From Antedon mediterranea (taxonomy: Eukaryota; Echinodermata; Crinoidea; Comatulida; Antedonidae): a DNA stretch of 64,000 nucleotides. This document shows, piece by piece, positions 1 to 13,500 of the stretch. The translations under genes were made by a program, and so were the position numbers. Every line of letters begins with the position of its first letter. Within the stretch, counting starts at the first letter, position 1. The notes under the pieces are model-generated. The model saw nothing but the letters and a program-made list of their open reading frames with translations, made no database searches and was not told the origin of the DNA. The DNA lies in contig NW_027306096.1 in NCBI RefSeq assembly GCF_964355755.1, forward strand, positions 1 through 64,000, given 5' to 3'.

Positions 1-1835
1 GCAATTTGATGTTTTTGTGTGAAAAGTTTCATCGAAATGCACAAAATGGTCTAAAACGTCTGCAAATGCAATTTGAAGCTATTTTGTGCACTTTGATGTT
101 TTTTTGTGAAAAGTTTCATCGAAATGCACAAAATTGTCTAAAACGTCTCTAAATGCGATTTGAAGCTATTTTGTGCACTTTGTCGTTTTTGTGTGAAAAT
201 TTCATCGAAATGCTCAAAATGGTCTAAAACGTCTCCAAATGCGATTTGAAGCAATTTTGTGCACTTTGATGTTTTTGTGTGAAAAGTTTCATCCAAATGC
301 ACAAAATGGTCTAAAACGTCTGCAAATGCGATTTGAAGCTATTTTGTGCACTTTGTCGTTTTTGTGTGAAAAGTTTTTTCGAAATGCACAAAATGGTCTA
401 AAACGTCTCCAATTGCGATTTGAAGTTATTTTGTGCACTTTGATGTTTTGTGTGAAAAGTTTTATCGAAATGCTCAAAATGGTCTAAAACGTCTCCAAAT
501 GCGATTTGAAGTTATTTTGTGCACTTTGATGTTTTGTGTGAAAAGTTTTATCGAAATGCTCAAAATTGTCTAAAACGGTTTCAAATGTGATTTTAAGCAC
601 TTTGATATTTTTGTGTAACCAAGTTTCATCGAAATGCACAAAATGGTCTAAAACGTCTGCAAATGCGATTTGAAGCTATTGTGTGATTTTAAGAACTTTG
701 ATATTTTTGTGTAATCAAGTTTCATCGAAATGCACAAAATGATCTAAAGCGTCTTCAAATGCGATTTGAAGCTATTTTGTGCACTTTGATGGTTTTGTGT
801 GAAAAGTTTCATCGAAATGCACAAAATGGTCAAAAACGTCTCCAAATACGATAATAAGCTTTTTTATGCACATTGATGTTTTTGTGTGAAAAGTCTCATC
901 GAAATGCACAAAATGGTCTAAAACGTCTCCAAATGCGATTTGAAGCTATTTTGTGCACTTTGATGTTTTGTGTAATGAAACGCACAAAATTGTCTAAAAC
1001 GTCTCCGAATACGATATTAAGCTATTTTATGCACTTTGATGTTTTTGTGTGAAAAGTTTTTTCGAAATGCACAAAATGGTCTAAAACGTCTCCAAATGCG
1101 ATTTGGAGCTCTTTTGTGCACTTTGATGTTTTGTGTAAAAAGTTTTATAGAAATGCTCGAAATGGTCTAAAAGGGTTTCAAATGTGATTTTAAGCACTTT
1201 AATGTTTTGTGTAAAAAGTTTTATAGAAATGCTCGAAATGGTCTAAAACGTTTTCAAATGTGATTTTAAGCACTTTAATGTTTTGTGTGAAAAGTTTTTT
1301 CGAAATGCACAACATGGTCTAAAACTTCTCCAAATGCGATTTGAAGATATTTTGTGCACTTTGTTGTTTTTTTGTGAACAGTTTCATCGAAACGCACAAA
1401 ATGGTCTAAAACGTCTCCCAATACGATAATAAGCTATTGTATGCACTTTGTTGTTTTTGTGTGAAAAGTTTTTTCGAATTACACAAAATGGTCTAAAACG
1501 TCTCCAAATGCGATTTGGAGCTCTTTTGTGCACTTTGATGTTTTGTGTCAAAAGTATTATAGAAATGCTCGAAATGGTCTAAAACGGTTTCAAATGTGAT
1601 TTTAAGCACTTTCATGTTTTTGTGTAACCAAGTTTCATCGAGATGCACAAAAAAATCTAAAACGTCTCCAAATGCGATTTAAAGCTATTTTGTGCACTTT
1701 AATATTTTGTGTGAAAAGTTTTATCGAAATGCTCAAAATGGTCTAAAACGGTTTCAAATGTGATTTTAAGCACTTTGATGTTTTTGTGTAATCAAGTTTC
1801 ATCGAAATGCACAAAATGGTTTAAAACGTCTGCAA

Positions 1836-4800
1836 ATGCGATTTGAAGCTATTTTGTGCACTTTGATGTTTTGTGTAATACAGTTTCATCGAAATGTCCA
1901 AAATTGTCTAAAACCTCTCAAAATGCGATTTGAAGCTATTTTGTGCACTTTGATTTTTTTGTGTGAAAAGTTTCATCGAAATGCACAAAATTGTCTAAAA
2001 CGTCTCCAAATGCGATTTGGAGCTCTTTTGTGCACTTTGATGTTTTGTGTAAAAAGTTTTATAGAAATGCTCGAAATGGTCTAAAACGTCTTCAAATTTG
2101 ATTTTAAGCACTTTAATGTTTTGTGTGAAAAGTTTTATCGAAATGCTCAAAATTGTCTAAAACGGTTTCAAATGTGATTTTAAGAACTTTGATATTTTTG
2201 TGTAATCAAGTTTTTTCAAAATGCACAACATGGTCTAAAACGTCTCCAAATGCGATTTGAAGCTATTTTGTGCACTTTGTTGTTTTTTGTGAAAAGTTTT
2301 ATCGAAACGCACAAAATTGTCTAAAACGTCTCCAAATACGATATTAAGCTATTGTATGCACTTTGTAGTTTTTGTGTGAAAAGTTTCATCGAAATGCTCA
2401 AAATGGTCTAAAACGTCTCCAAGTGCGATTTGAAGCTATTTTGTGCACTTTGATGTTTTTTTGTGAAAAATTTAATCGAAATGCACAAAATGGTCTAAAA
2501 CGTCTCTAAATGCGATTTGAAGCTATTTTGTGCACATTGATGTTTTTGTGTGAAAAGTTTGATCGAAATGCACAAAATGGTCTAAAACGTCTCCAAATGC
2601 GATTTGAAGCTATTTTGTGCACTTTGATGTTTTGTGTGAAAAGTTTCACCAAAATGCACAAAATGGTCTAAAACGTCTCCAATTCCGTTTTGAAGCTAAT
2701 CTAAGCACTTTGATGTTTTTATGTTAACAAGTTTTTTCGAAATGCAAAAAATGGTCTAAAACGTCTCCAAATACGATTTGAAGCTCTTTTGTGCACTTTG
2801 TGATGTTTTGTGTAAAAAGTTTTATAGAAATGCACAAAATGGTCTAAAACGGTTTCAAATGTGATTTTAAGCACTTTGATATTTTTGTGTTATCAAGTTT
2901 CATCGAAATGCACAAAATGGTCTAAAACGTCTGCAAATGCGATTTGAAGCTATTTTGTGCACTTTGATGGTTTTGTGTGAAAAGTTTCATCGAAATGCAC
3001 AAAATGGTCAAAAATGTCTCCAAATGATTTTTGAAGCTATTTTGTGCACTTTGTTGTTTTGTGTGAAAAGTTTCATCGATATGCACAAAATGGTCTATAA
3101 CGGTTTCAAATGTGATTTTAAGCACTTTGATATTTTTGTGTAATAAAGTTTTTTCGAAATGCACAAAATGGTCTAAAACGTCTCCAAATGCGATTTGAAG
3201 TTATTTTGTGCACTTTGATGTTTTGTGTGAAAAGTTTTATCGAAATGCTCAAAATGGTCTAAAACGGTTTCAAATGTGATTTTAAGCACTTTGATATTTT
3301 TGTGTAATCAAGTTTCATCTAAATGCACAAAATGGTCTAAAACGTCTGCAAATGCGATTTGAAGCTATTTTGTGATTTTAAGAACTTTGATATTTTTGTG
3401 TAATCAAGTTTCATCGAAATGCACAAAATGGTCTAAAACGTCTCCAAATGCGATTTGAAGCTATTTTGTGCACTTTGTTGTTTTGTGTGAAAAGTTTCAT
3501 CGAAATGCACAAAATGGTCTAAAACGGTTTCAAATGTGATTTTAAGCACTTTGATATTTTTGTGTAATCAAGTTTTTTCGGAAAGCAAAAAATGGTCTAA
3601 AACGTCTCCAAATGCGATTTGAAGTTATTTTGTGCACTTTGAAGTTTTGTGTAATGAAACGCAAGAAATAGTCTAAAACGTCTCCAAATGCGATTTGAAG
3701 CTATTTTGTGCACTTTGTTGTTTTTTGTGAAAAGTTTCATCGAAATGCACAAATTGGTCTAAAACCTCTCCAAATACGATATTAAGCTATTTTGTGCACA
3801 TTGATGTTTTTGTGTGAAAAGTTTCACCAAAATGCACAAAATGGTCTAAAACGTCTCCAAATCCGTTTTGAAGCTAATCTAAGCACTTTGATGTTTTTAT
3901 GTTAAAAAGTTTTTTCGAAATGCACAAAATGGTCTAAAACGTTTCCAAATACGATTTGAAGCTCTTTTGTGCACTTTGATGTTTTGTGTAATAAGTTTTA
4001 TAGAAACGCACAAAATGGTCTAAAACGGTTTCAAATGTGATTTTAAGCACTTATATATTTTTGTTTAACCAAGTTTCATCGAAATGCACAAAATGGTCTA
4101 AAACGTCTCCAAATGCGATTTGAAGCTGTTTTTGTGTAAAAAGTTTTTTCGAAATACACAAAATGGTCTAAAACGTGCACTTTTGTGCACTTTGATGTTT
4201 TGTGTCAAAAGTTTTATAGAAATGCTCGAAATGGTCTAAAACGGTTTCAAATGTGATTTTAAGCACTTTGATGTTTTTGTGTAATCAAGTTTATAGAAAT
4301 GCTCGAAATGGTCTAAAACATCTTCAAATGTGATTTTAAGCACTTTAATGTTTTGTGTGAAAAGTTTTATCGAAATGCTCAAAATGGTTTAAAACGGTTT
4401 CAAATGTGATTTTAAGCACTTTGATATTTTTGTGTAATCAAGTTTTTTCGAAATGCACAACATGGTCTAAAACGTCTCAAAATACGATATTAAGCTATTG
4501 TATGCACTTTGATGTTTTTGTGTGAAAAGTTTTTTCGAAATGCACAAAATGGTCTAAAACGTCTCAAAAGGCGATTTGGAGCTCTTTTGTGCACTTTGAT
4601 GTTTTGTGTAAAAAGTTTTATAGAAATGCTCGAAATGTTCTACAACGGTTTCAAATGTCATTTTAAGCACTTTGATATTTTTGTTTAACCAAGGTTCATC
4701 AAAATGCACAAAAAGGTCTAAAACGTCTGCAAATGCGATTTGAAGCTATTTTGTGCACTTTGATGTTTTGTGTAATCCAGTTTCATCGAAATGAACAAAA

Positions 4801-5637
4801 TTGTCTAAAACCTCAAAAATGCGATTTCAAGCTATTTTGTGCACTTTGATGATTTTGTGTGAAAAGTTTTTTCGAAATGCACAAAATGGTCTAAAACGTC
4901 TCCAAATGCGATTTGGAGCTCTTTTGTGCACTTTGATGTTTTGTGTAAAAAGTTTTATAGAAATGCTCGAATTGGTCTAAAACGTTTTCAAATGTGATTT
5001 TAAGCACTTTAATGTTTTGTGTGAAAAGTTTTATCGAAATGCTCAAAATGGTCTAAAACGGTTTCAAATGTGATTTTAAGCACTTTGATATTTTTGTGTA
5101 ATCAAGTTTTTTTCGAAATACACAACATGGTCTAAAACGTCTCCAAATGCGATTTGAAGCTATTTTGTGCACTTTGATGTTTTGTGTAATGAAACGCACA
5201 AAATGGTCTGAAACGTCTCCAAATGCGATTTGAAGTTATTCTGTGCACTTTGATGTTTTGTGTGAAAAGTTTTATCGAAATGCTCAAAATGGTCTAAAAC
5301 GATTTCAAATGTGATTTTAAGCACTTTGATATTTTTGTGTAATCAAGTTTTTTCGAAATGCACAACATGGTCTAAAACGTCTCCAAATGCGATTTGAAGC
5401 TATTTTGTGCACTTTGATGGTTTTGTGTAAAAAGTTTCATCGAAATGCACAAAATGGTAAAAAACGTCTCCAAATGCGATTTGAAGCTATTTTGTGCACT
5501 TTGTTGTTTTGTGTGAAAAGTTTCATCGAAATGCACAAAATGGTCTAAAACAGTTTCAAATGTGATTTTAAGCACTTTGATATTTTTGTGTAATCAAGTT
5601 TTTTCGGAATCCACAAAATGGTCTAAAACGTCTCCAA
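1836..5637 (+). repeat. Higher-order repeat unit, copy A (3.8 kb)
   Basis: First of two adjacent, highly similar 3.8-kb blocks of satellite monomers. Distinctive variants recur in the next block at a constant offset. The odd gcactttgtgatgttttg near 2,791 recurs near 6,671, and the tgattttaagaactttg junction near 3,373 recurs near 7,253; both offsets are 3,880. At the 5' end the offset is 3,802, because copy B carries one additional 78-bp monomer near 6,190-6,270. The pattern indicates a segmental tandem duplication of about 45 monomers. Confidence 0.85.
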
Positions 5638-8600
5638 ATGCGATTTGAAGTTATTTTGTGCACTTTGAAGTTTTGTGTAATCCAGTTTCATCGAAATGTA
5701 CAAAATTGTCTAAAACCTCTCAAAATGCGATTTGAAGCTATTTTGTGCACTTTGATTTTTTTGTGTGAAAAGTTTCATCGAAATACACAAAATTGTCTAA
5801 AACGTCTCCAAATGCGATTTGGAGCTCTTTTGTGCACTTTGATGTTTTGTGTAAAAAGTTTTATAGAAATGCTCGAAATGGTCTAAAACGTCTTCAAATG
5901 TGATTTTAAGCACTTTAATGTTTTGTGTGAAAAGTTTTATCGAAATGCTCAAAATTGTCTAAAACGGTTTCAAATGTGATTTTAAGAACTTTGATATTTT
6001 TGTGTAATCAAGTTTTTTCAAAATGCACAACATGGTCTAAAACGTCTCCAAATGCGATTTGAAGCTATTTTGTGCACTATGTTGTTTTTTGTGAAAAGTT
6101 TCATCGAAACGCACAAAATTGTTTAAAACGTCTCCAAATACGATATTAAGCTATTGTATGCACTTTGTTGTTTTTGTGTGAAAAGTTTTATCGAAATGCT
6201 CAAAATGGTCTAAAACGGTTTCAAATGTGATTTTAAGCACTTTGATGTTTTTGTGTAATCAAGTTTCATCGAAATGCACAAAATGGTCTAAAACATCTCC
6301 AAGTGCGATTTGAAGCTATTTTGTGCACTTTGATGTTTTTTTGTGAAAAGTTTAATCGAAATGCACAAAATGGTCTAAAACGTCTCTAAATGCGATTTGA
6401 AGCTATTTTGTGCACATTGATGTTTTTGTGTGAAAAGTTTGATCGAAATGCACAAAATGGTCTAAAACGTCTCCAAATTCGATTTGAAGCTATTTTGTGC
6501 ACTTTGATGTTTTGTGTGAAAAGTTTCACCAAAATGCACAAAATGGTCTAAAACGTCTCCAAATCCGTTTTGAAGCTAATCTAAGCACTTTGATGCTTTT
6601 ATGTTAACAAGTTTTTTCGAAATGCACAAAATGGTCTAAAACGTCTCCAAATACGATTTGAAGCTCTTTTGTGCACTTTGTGATGTTTTGTGTAAAAAGT
6701 TTTATAGAAATGCACAAAATGGTCTAAAACGGTTTCAAATGTGATTTTAAGCAGTTTGATATTTTTGTGTTATCAAGTTTCATCGAAATGCACAAAATGG
6801 TCTAAAACGTCTGCAAATGCGATTTGAAGCTATTTTGTGCACTTTGATGGTTTTTTGTGAAAAGTTTCATCGAAATGCACAAAATGGTCAAAAATGTCTC
6901 CAATTGATATTTGAAGCTATTTTGTGCACTTTGTTGTTTTGTCTGAAAAGTTTCATCGATATGCACAAAATGGTCTATAACGGTTTCAAATGTGATTTTA
7001 AGCACTTTGATATTTTTGTGTAATAAAGTTTTTTCGAAATGCACAAAATGGTCTAAAACGTCTCCAAATGCGATTTGAAGTTATTTTGTGCACTTTGATG
7101 TTTTGTGTGAAAAGTTTTATCGAAATGCTCAAAATGGTCTAAAACGGTTTCAAATGTGATTTTAAGCACTTTGATATTTTTGTTTAATCAAGTTTCATCT
7201 AAATGCACAAAATGGTCTAAAACGTCTGCAAATGCGATTTGAAGCTATTTTGTGATTTTAAGAACTTTGATATTTTTGTGTAATCAAGTTTCATCGAAAT
7301 GCACAAAATGGTCTAAAACGTCTCCAAATGCGATTTGAAGCTATTTTGTGCACTTTGTTGTTTTGTGTGAAAAGTTTCATCGAAATGCACAAAATGGTCT
7401 AAAACGGTTTCAAATGTGATTTTAAGCACTTTGATATTTTTGTGTAATCAAGTTTTTTCGGAAAGCAAAAAATGGTCTTAAACGTCTCCAAATGCGATTT
7501 GAAGTTATTTTGTGCACTTTGAAGTTTTGTGTAATGAAACGCACAAAATGGTCTAAAACGTCTCCAAATGCGATTTGAAGCTATTTTGTGCACTTTGTTG
7601 TTTTTTGTGAAAAGTTTCATCGAAATGCACAAATTGGTCAAAAACCTCTCCAAATACGATATTAAGCTATTTTGTGCACATTGATGTTTTTGTGTGAAAA
7701 GTTTCACCAAAATGCACAAAATGGTCTAAAACGTCTCCAAATCCGTTTTGAAGCTAATCTAAGCACTTTGATGTTTTTATGTTAAAAAGTTTTTTCGAAA
7801 TGCACAAAATGGTCTAAAACGTTTCCAAATACGATTTGAAGCTCTTTTGTGTACTTTGATATTTTGTGTAATAAGTTTTATAGAAACGCACAAAATGGTC
7901 TAAAACGGTTTCAAATGTGATTTTAAGCACTTATATATTTTTGTTTAACCAAGTTTCATCGAAATGCACAAAATGGTCTAAAACGTCTCCAAATGCGATT
8001 TGAAGCTGTTTTTGTGTGAAAAGTTTTTTCGAAATACACAAAATGGTCTAAAACGTGCACTTTTGTGCACTTTGATGTTTTGTGTCAAAAGTTTTATAGA
8101 AATGCTCGAAATGGTCTAAAACGGTTTCAAATGTGATTTTAAGCACTTTGATGTTTTTGTGTAATCAAGTTTATAGAAATGCTCGAAATGGTCTAAAACA
8201 TCTTCAAATGTGATTTTAAGCACTTTAATGTTTTGTGTGAAAAGTTTTATCGAAATGCTCAAAATGGTTTAAAACGGTTTCAAATGTGATTTTAAGCACT
8301 TTGATATTTTTGTGTAATCAAGTTTTTTCGAAATGCACAACATGGTCTAAAACGTCTAAAAATACGATATTAAGCTATTGTATGCACTTTGATGTTTTTC
8401 TGTGAAAAGTTTTTTCGAAATGCACAAAATGGTCTAAAACGTCTCAAAAAGCGATTTGGAGCTCTTTTGTGCACTTTGATGTTTTGTGTAAAAAGTTTTA
8501 TAGAAATGCTCGAAATGTTCTACAACGATTTCAAATGTGATTTTAAGCACTTTGATATTTTTGTTTAACCAAGGTTCATCGAAATGCACAAAATGGTCTA

Positions 8601-9517
8601 AAACGTCTGCAAATGCGATTTGAATCTATTTTGTGCACTTTGATGTTTTGTGTAATCCAGTTTCATCGAAATGAACAAAATTGTCTAAAACCTCAAAAAT
8701 GCGATTTCAAGCTATTTTGTGCACTTTGATGATTTTGTGTGAAAAGTTTTTTCGAAATGCACAAAATGGTCTAAAACGTCTCCAAATGCGATTTGGAGCT
8801 CTTTTGTGCACTTTGATGTTTTGTGTAAAAAGTTTTATAGAAATGCTCGAAATGGTCTAAAACGTTTTCAAACGTGATTTTAAGCACTTTAATGTTTTGT
8901 GTGAAAAGTTTTATCGAAATGCTCAAAATGGTCTAAAACGGTTTCAAATGTGATTTTAAGCATTTTGATATTTTTGTGTAATCAAGTTTTTTTCGAAATG
9001 CACAACATGGTCTAAAACGTCTCCAAATGCGATTTGAAGCTATTTTGTGCACTTTGATGTTTTGTGTAATGAAACGCACAAAATGGTCTAAAACGTCTCC
9101 AAATGCGATTTGAAGTTATTTTGTGCACTTTGATGTTTTGTGTGAAAAGTTTTATCGAAATGCTCAAAATGGTCTAAAACGGTTTCAAATGTGATTTTAA
9201 GCACTTTGATATTTTTGTGTAATCAAGTTTTTTCGAAATGCACAACATGGTCTAAAACGTCTCCAAATGCGATTTGAAGCTATTTTGTGCACTTTGATGG
9301 TTTTGTGTAAAAAGTTTCATCGAAATGCACAAAATGGTCAAAAACGTCCCCAAATGCGATTTGAAGCTATTTTGTGCACTTTGTTGTTTTGTGTGAAAAG
9401 TTTCATCGAAATGCACAAAATGGTCTAAAACAGTTTCAAATGTGATTTTAAGCACTTTGATATTTTTGTGTAATCAAGTTTTTTCGGAATCCACAAAATG
9501 GTCTAAAACGTCTCCAA
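5638..9517 (+). repeat. Higher-order repeat unit, copy B (3.88 kb)
   Basis: Second copy of the 3.8-kb higher-order block, directly abutting copy A. It differs by scattered substitutions and by one additional 78-bp monomer near 6,190-6,270. Similarity to copy A stops at about 9,560, where this side continues gtaatgaaacgcac and copy A continues gtaatccag. After it, 9,560-10,094 resembles 1,360-1,836, so the duplicated segment sits within a longer repeating order. Confidence 0.85.
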
Positions 9518-10093
9518 ATGCGATTTGAAGGTATTTTGTGCACTTTGAAGTTTTGTGTAATGAAACGCACAAAATGGTCTAAAACGTCTCCAAATGCGAT
9601 TTGAAGCTATTTGTGCACTTTGTTGTTTTGTGTGAAAAGTTTCATCGAAATGCACAAATTGGTCTAAAACGTCTCCAAATACGATATTAAGCTATTGTAT
9701 GCACTTTGTTGTTTTTGTGTGAAAAGTTTTTTCGAATTACACAAAATTGTCTAAAACGGCTCCAAATGCGATTTGGAGCTCTTTTGTGCACTTTGATGTT
9801 TTGTGTCAAAAGTTTTATAGAAATGCTCGAAATCGTCTAAAACGGTTTCAAATGTGATTTTAAGCACTTTCATGTTTTTGTGTAGCCAAGTTTCATCGAA
9901 ATGCACAAAAAAATCTAAAACGTCTCCAAATGCGATTTAAAGCTATTTTGTGCACTTTAATGTTTTGTGTGAAAAGTTTTATCGAAATTCTCAAAATGGT
10001 CTAAAACGGTTTCAAATGTGATTTTAAGTACTTTGATGTTTTTGTGTAATCAAGTTTCATCGAAATGCACAAAATGGTTTAAAACGTCTGCAA

Positions 10094-10560
10094 ATGCGAT
10101 TTGAAGCTATTTTGTGCACTTTGATGTTTTGTGTAATCCAGTTTCATCGAAATGTACAAAATTGTCTAAAACCTCTAAAAATGCGATTTGAAGCTATTTT
10201 GTGCACTTTGATGTTTTTGTGTGAAAAGTTTCATCGAAATGCACAAAATTGTCTAAAACGTCTCCAAATACGATATTAAGCTATTGTATGCACTTTGATG
10301 TTTTTGAGTGAAAAGTTTTTTCGAAATGCACAAAATGGTCTAAAACGTCTCCAAATGCGATTTGGAGCTCTTTTGTGCACTTTGATGTTTTGTGTAAAAA
10401 GTTTGCTATTTTGTGCACTTTAATGTTTTGTGTGAAAAGTTTTATCGAAATGCTCAAAATTGTCTAAAACGGTTTCAAATGTGATTTTAAGCACTTTGAT
10501 ATTTTTGTGTAATCAAGTTTTTTCGAAATGCACAACATGATCTAAAACGTCTCCAAATGC
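10094..10560 (+). repeat. Satellite module recurring at 12,854-13,320
   Basis: About 470 bp that recurs 2,760 bp downstream with only scattered changes. It includes the rare gtttttgagtg variant (10,300 and 13,060) and a truncated monomer joined as gtgtaaaaagtttgctatttt (10,395 and 13,155). Related copies occur near 16,875-17,340. Sequence beyond the module does not keep the same offset, so block 1 is a mosaic of shuffled modules and not one clean higher-order repeat. Confidence 0.75.
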
Positions 10561-13500
10561 GATTTGAAGCTATTTTGTGCACTTTGATGTTTTTGTGTGA
10601 AAAGTTTCATCGAAATGCACAAAATGGTCTAAAACGTCTCTAAATGCGATTTGAAGCTATTTTGTGCACTTTGTCGTTTTTGTGTGAAAAGTTTCATCGA
10701 AATGCTCAAAATGGTCTAAAACGTCTCCAAATGCGATTTGAAGCTATTTTGTGCACTTTGATGTTTTTTTGTGAAAAGTTTCATCGAAATGCACAAAATG
10801 GTCTAAAACGTCTCTAAATGCGATTTGAAGCTATTTTGTGCACTTTGATGTTTTTGTGTGAAAAGTTTCATCGAAATGCACAAAATGGTCTAAAACGTCT
10901 CTAAATGCGATTTGAAGCTATTTTGTGCACTTTGATGTTTTTTTGTGAAAAGTTTCATCGAAATGCACAAAATGGTCTAAAACGTCTCTAAATGCGATTT
11001 GAAGCTATTTTGTGCACTTTGTCGTTTTTGTGTGAAATGTTTCATCGAAATGCTCAAAATGGTCTAAAACGTCTCCAAATGCGATTTGAAGCTATTTTGT
11101 GCACTTTGATGTTTTTGTGTGAAAAGTTTCATCGAAATGCACAAAATGGTCTAAAACGGTTTCAAATGTGATTTTAAGCACTTTGATATTTTTGTGTAAT
11201 CAAGTTTTTTCGAAATGCACAAAATGGTCTAAAACGTCTCCAAATGCGATTTAAAGCTATTTTGTGCACTTTAATGTTTTGTGTGAAAAGTTTTATCGAA
11301 ATTCTCAAAATGGTCTAAAACGGTTTCAAATGTGATTTTAAGCACTTTGATGTTTTTGTGTAATCAAGTTTCATCGAATTCATCAAATTCGATTTGAAGC
11401 TATTTTGTGCACTTTGATGTTTTGTGTAATCCAGTTTCATCGAAATGTAAAAAATTGTCTAAAACGTCTCTAAATGCGATTTGAAGCTATTTTGTGGACT
11501 TTGTCGTTTTTGTGTGAAAAGTTTCATCGAAATGCTCAAAATGATCTAAAACGTCTCCAAATGCGATTTGAAGCTATTTTGTGCACTTTGATGTTTTTGT
11601 GTGAAAAGTTTCATCGAAATGCACAAAATGGTCTAAAACGGTTTCAAATGTGATTTTAAGCACTTTGATATTTTTGTGTAATCAAGTTTTTTCGAAATGC
11701 ACAAAATGGTCTAAAACGTCTCCAAATGCGATTTGAAGTTATTTTGTGCACTTTGATGTTTTGTGTGAAAAGTTTCATCGAAATGCTCAAAATGGTCTAA
11801 AACGGTTTCAAATGTGATTTTAAGAACTTTGATATTTTTGTGTAATCAAGTTTCATCGAAATGCACAAAATGGTCTAAAACGTCTGCAAATGCGATTTGA
11901 AGCTATTTTGTGCACTTTGATGGTTTGTGTGAAAAGTTTCATCGAAATGCACAAAATGGTCAAAAATGTCTCCAAATGCGATTTGAAGCTATTTTGTGGA
12001 CTTTGTGGTTTTGTGTGAAAAGTTTTATCGAAATGCACAAAATAGTCTAAAACGGTTTCAAATGTGATTTTAAGCACTTTGATATTTTTGTTTAACCAAG
12101 TTTCATCGAAATGCACAAAATGGTCTAAAACGTCTCCAAATGCGATTTGAAGTTATTTTGTGCACTTTGATGTTTTGTGTGAAAAGTTTTATCGAAATGC
12201 TCAAAATGGTCTAAAACGGTTTCAAATGTGATTTTAAGCGCTTTGATATTTTTGTGTAATCAAGTTTTTTTGAAATGCACAACATGTTCTAAAACGTCTC
12301 CAAATGCGATTTGAAGCTATATTGTGCACTTTGATGTTTTGTGTAATGAAACGCACAAAATGGTCTAAAACGCCTGTTTTCTGTGAAAATTTTCATCGAA
12401 ATGCAAAAAATTGTCTAAAACGTCTCCAAATGCGATTTGAAGCTATTTTGTGCACTTTGTTGTTTTGTGTGAAAAGTTTCATCGAAAAGCACAAAATTGT
12501 CTAAAACGTCTCCAAATACGATTTGAAGCTATTTTGTGCACTTTGATGTTTTTGTGTGAAAAGTTTTTTCGAAATACACAAAATGGTCTAAAACGTCTCC
12601 AAATGCGATTTGAAGCTATTTTGTGCACTTTGATGTTTTTTTCTGAAAAGTTTCATCGAAATGCACAAAATGGTCCAAAACGTCTCCAAATGCGATTTAA
12701 AGCTATTTTGTGCACTTTAATGTTTTGTGTGAAAAGTTTTATCGAAATTCTCAAAATGGTCTAAAACGGTTTCAAATGTGATTTTAAGCACTTTGATGTT
12801 TTTGTGTAATCAAGTTTCATCAAAATGCACAAAATGGTTTAAAACGTCTGCAAATGCGATTTGAACCTATTTTGTGCACTTTGATGTTTTGTGTAATCCA
12901 GTTTCATCGAAATGTACAAAATTGTCTAAAACCTCTCAAAATGCGATTTGAAGCTATTTTGTGCACTTTGATGTTTTTGTGTGAAAAGTTTCATCGAAAT
13001 TCACAAAATTGTCTAAAACGTCTCCAAATACGATATTAAGCTATTGTATGCACTTTGATGTTTTTGAGTGAAAAGTTTTTTCGAAATGCACAAAATGGTC
13101 TAAAACGTCTCCAAATGCGATTTGGAGCTCTTTTGTGCACTTTGATGTTTTGTGTAAAAAGTTTGCTATTTTGTGCACTTTAATGTTTTGTGTAAAAAGT
13201 TTTATCGAAATGCTAAAAATTGTCTAAAACGGTTTCAAATGTGATTTTAAGCACTTTGATATTTTTGTGTAATCAAGTTTTTTCGAAATGCACAACATGG
13301 TCTAAAACGTCTCCAAATGCGATTTGAAGCTATTTTGTGCACTTTGATGGTTTTGTGTAAAAAGTTTCATCGAAATTCACAAAATGGTCAAAAACGTCTC
13401 CAAATGCGATTTGAAACTATTTTGTGCACTTTGTTGTTTTGTGTGAAAAGTTTCATCGAAATGCACAAAATGGTCTAAAACGGTTTCAAATGTGATTTTA

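Noticed and set aside
239-487. Short open frames of 60-135 codons throughout the satellite (both strands)
   Set aside because: They repeat the same 26- or 29-residue unit because monomer lengths are multiples of three, occur on both strands, and stop wherever an 86- or 76-bp monomer shifts the frame. No domain or start context.
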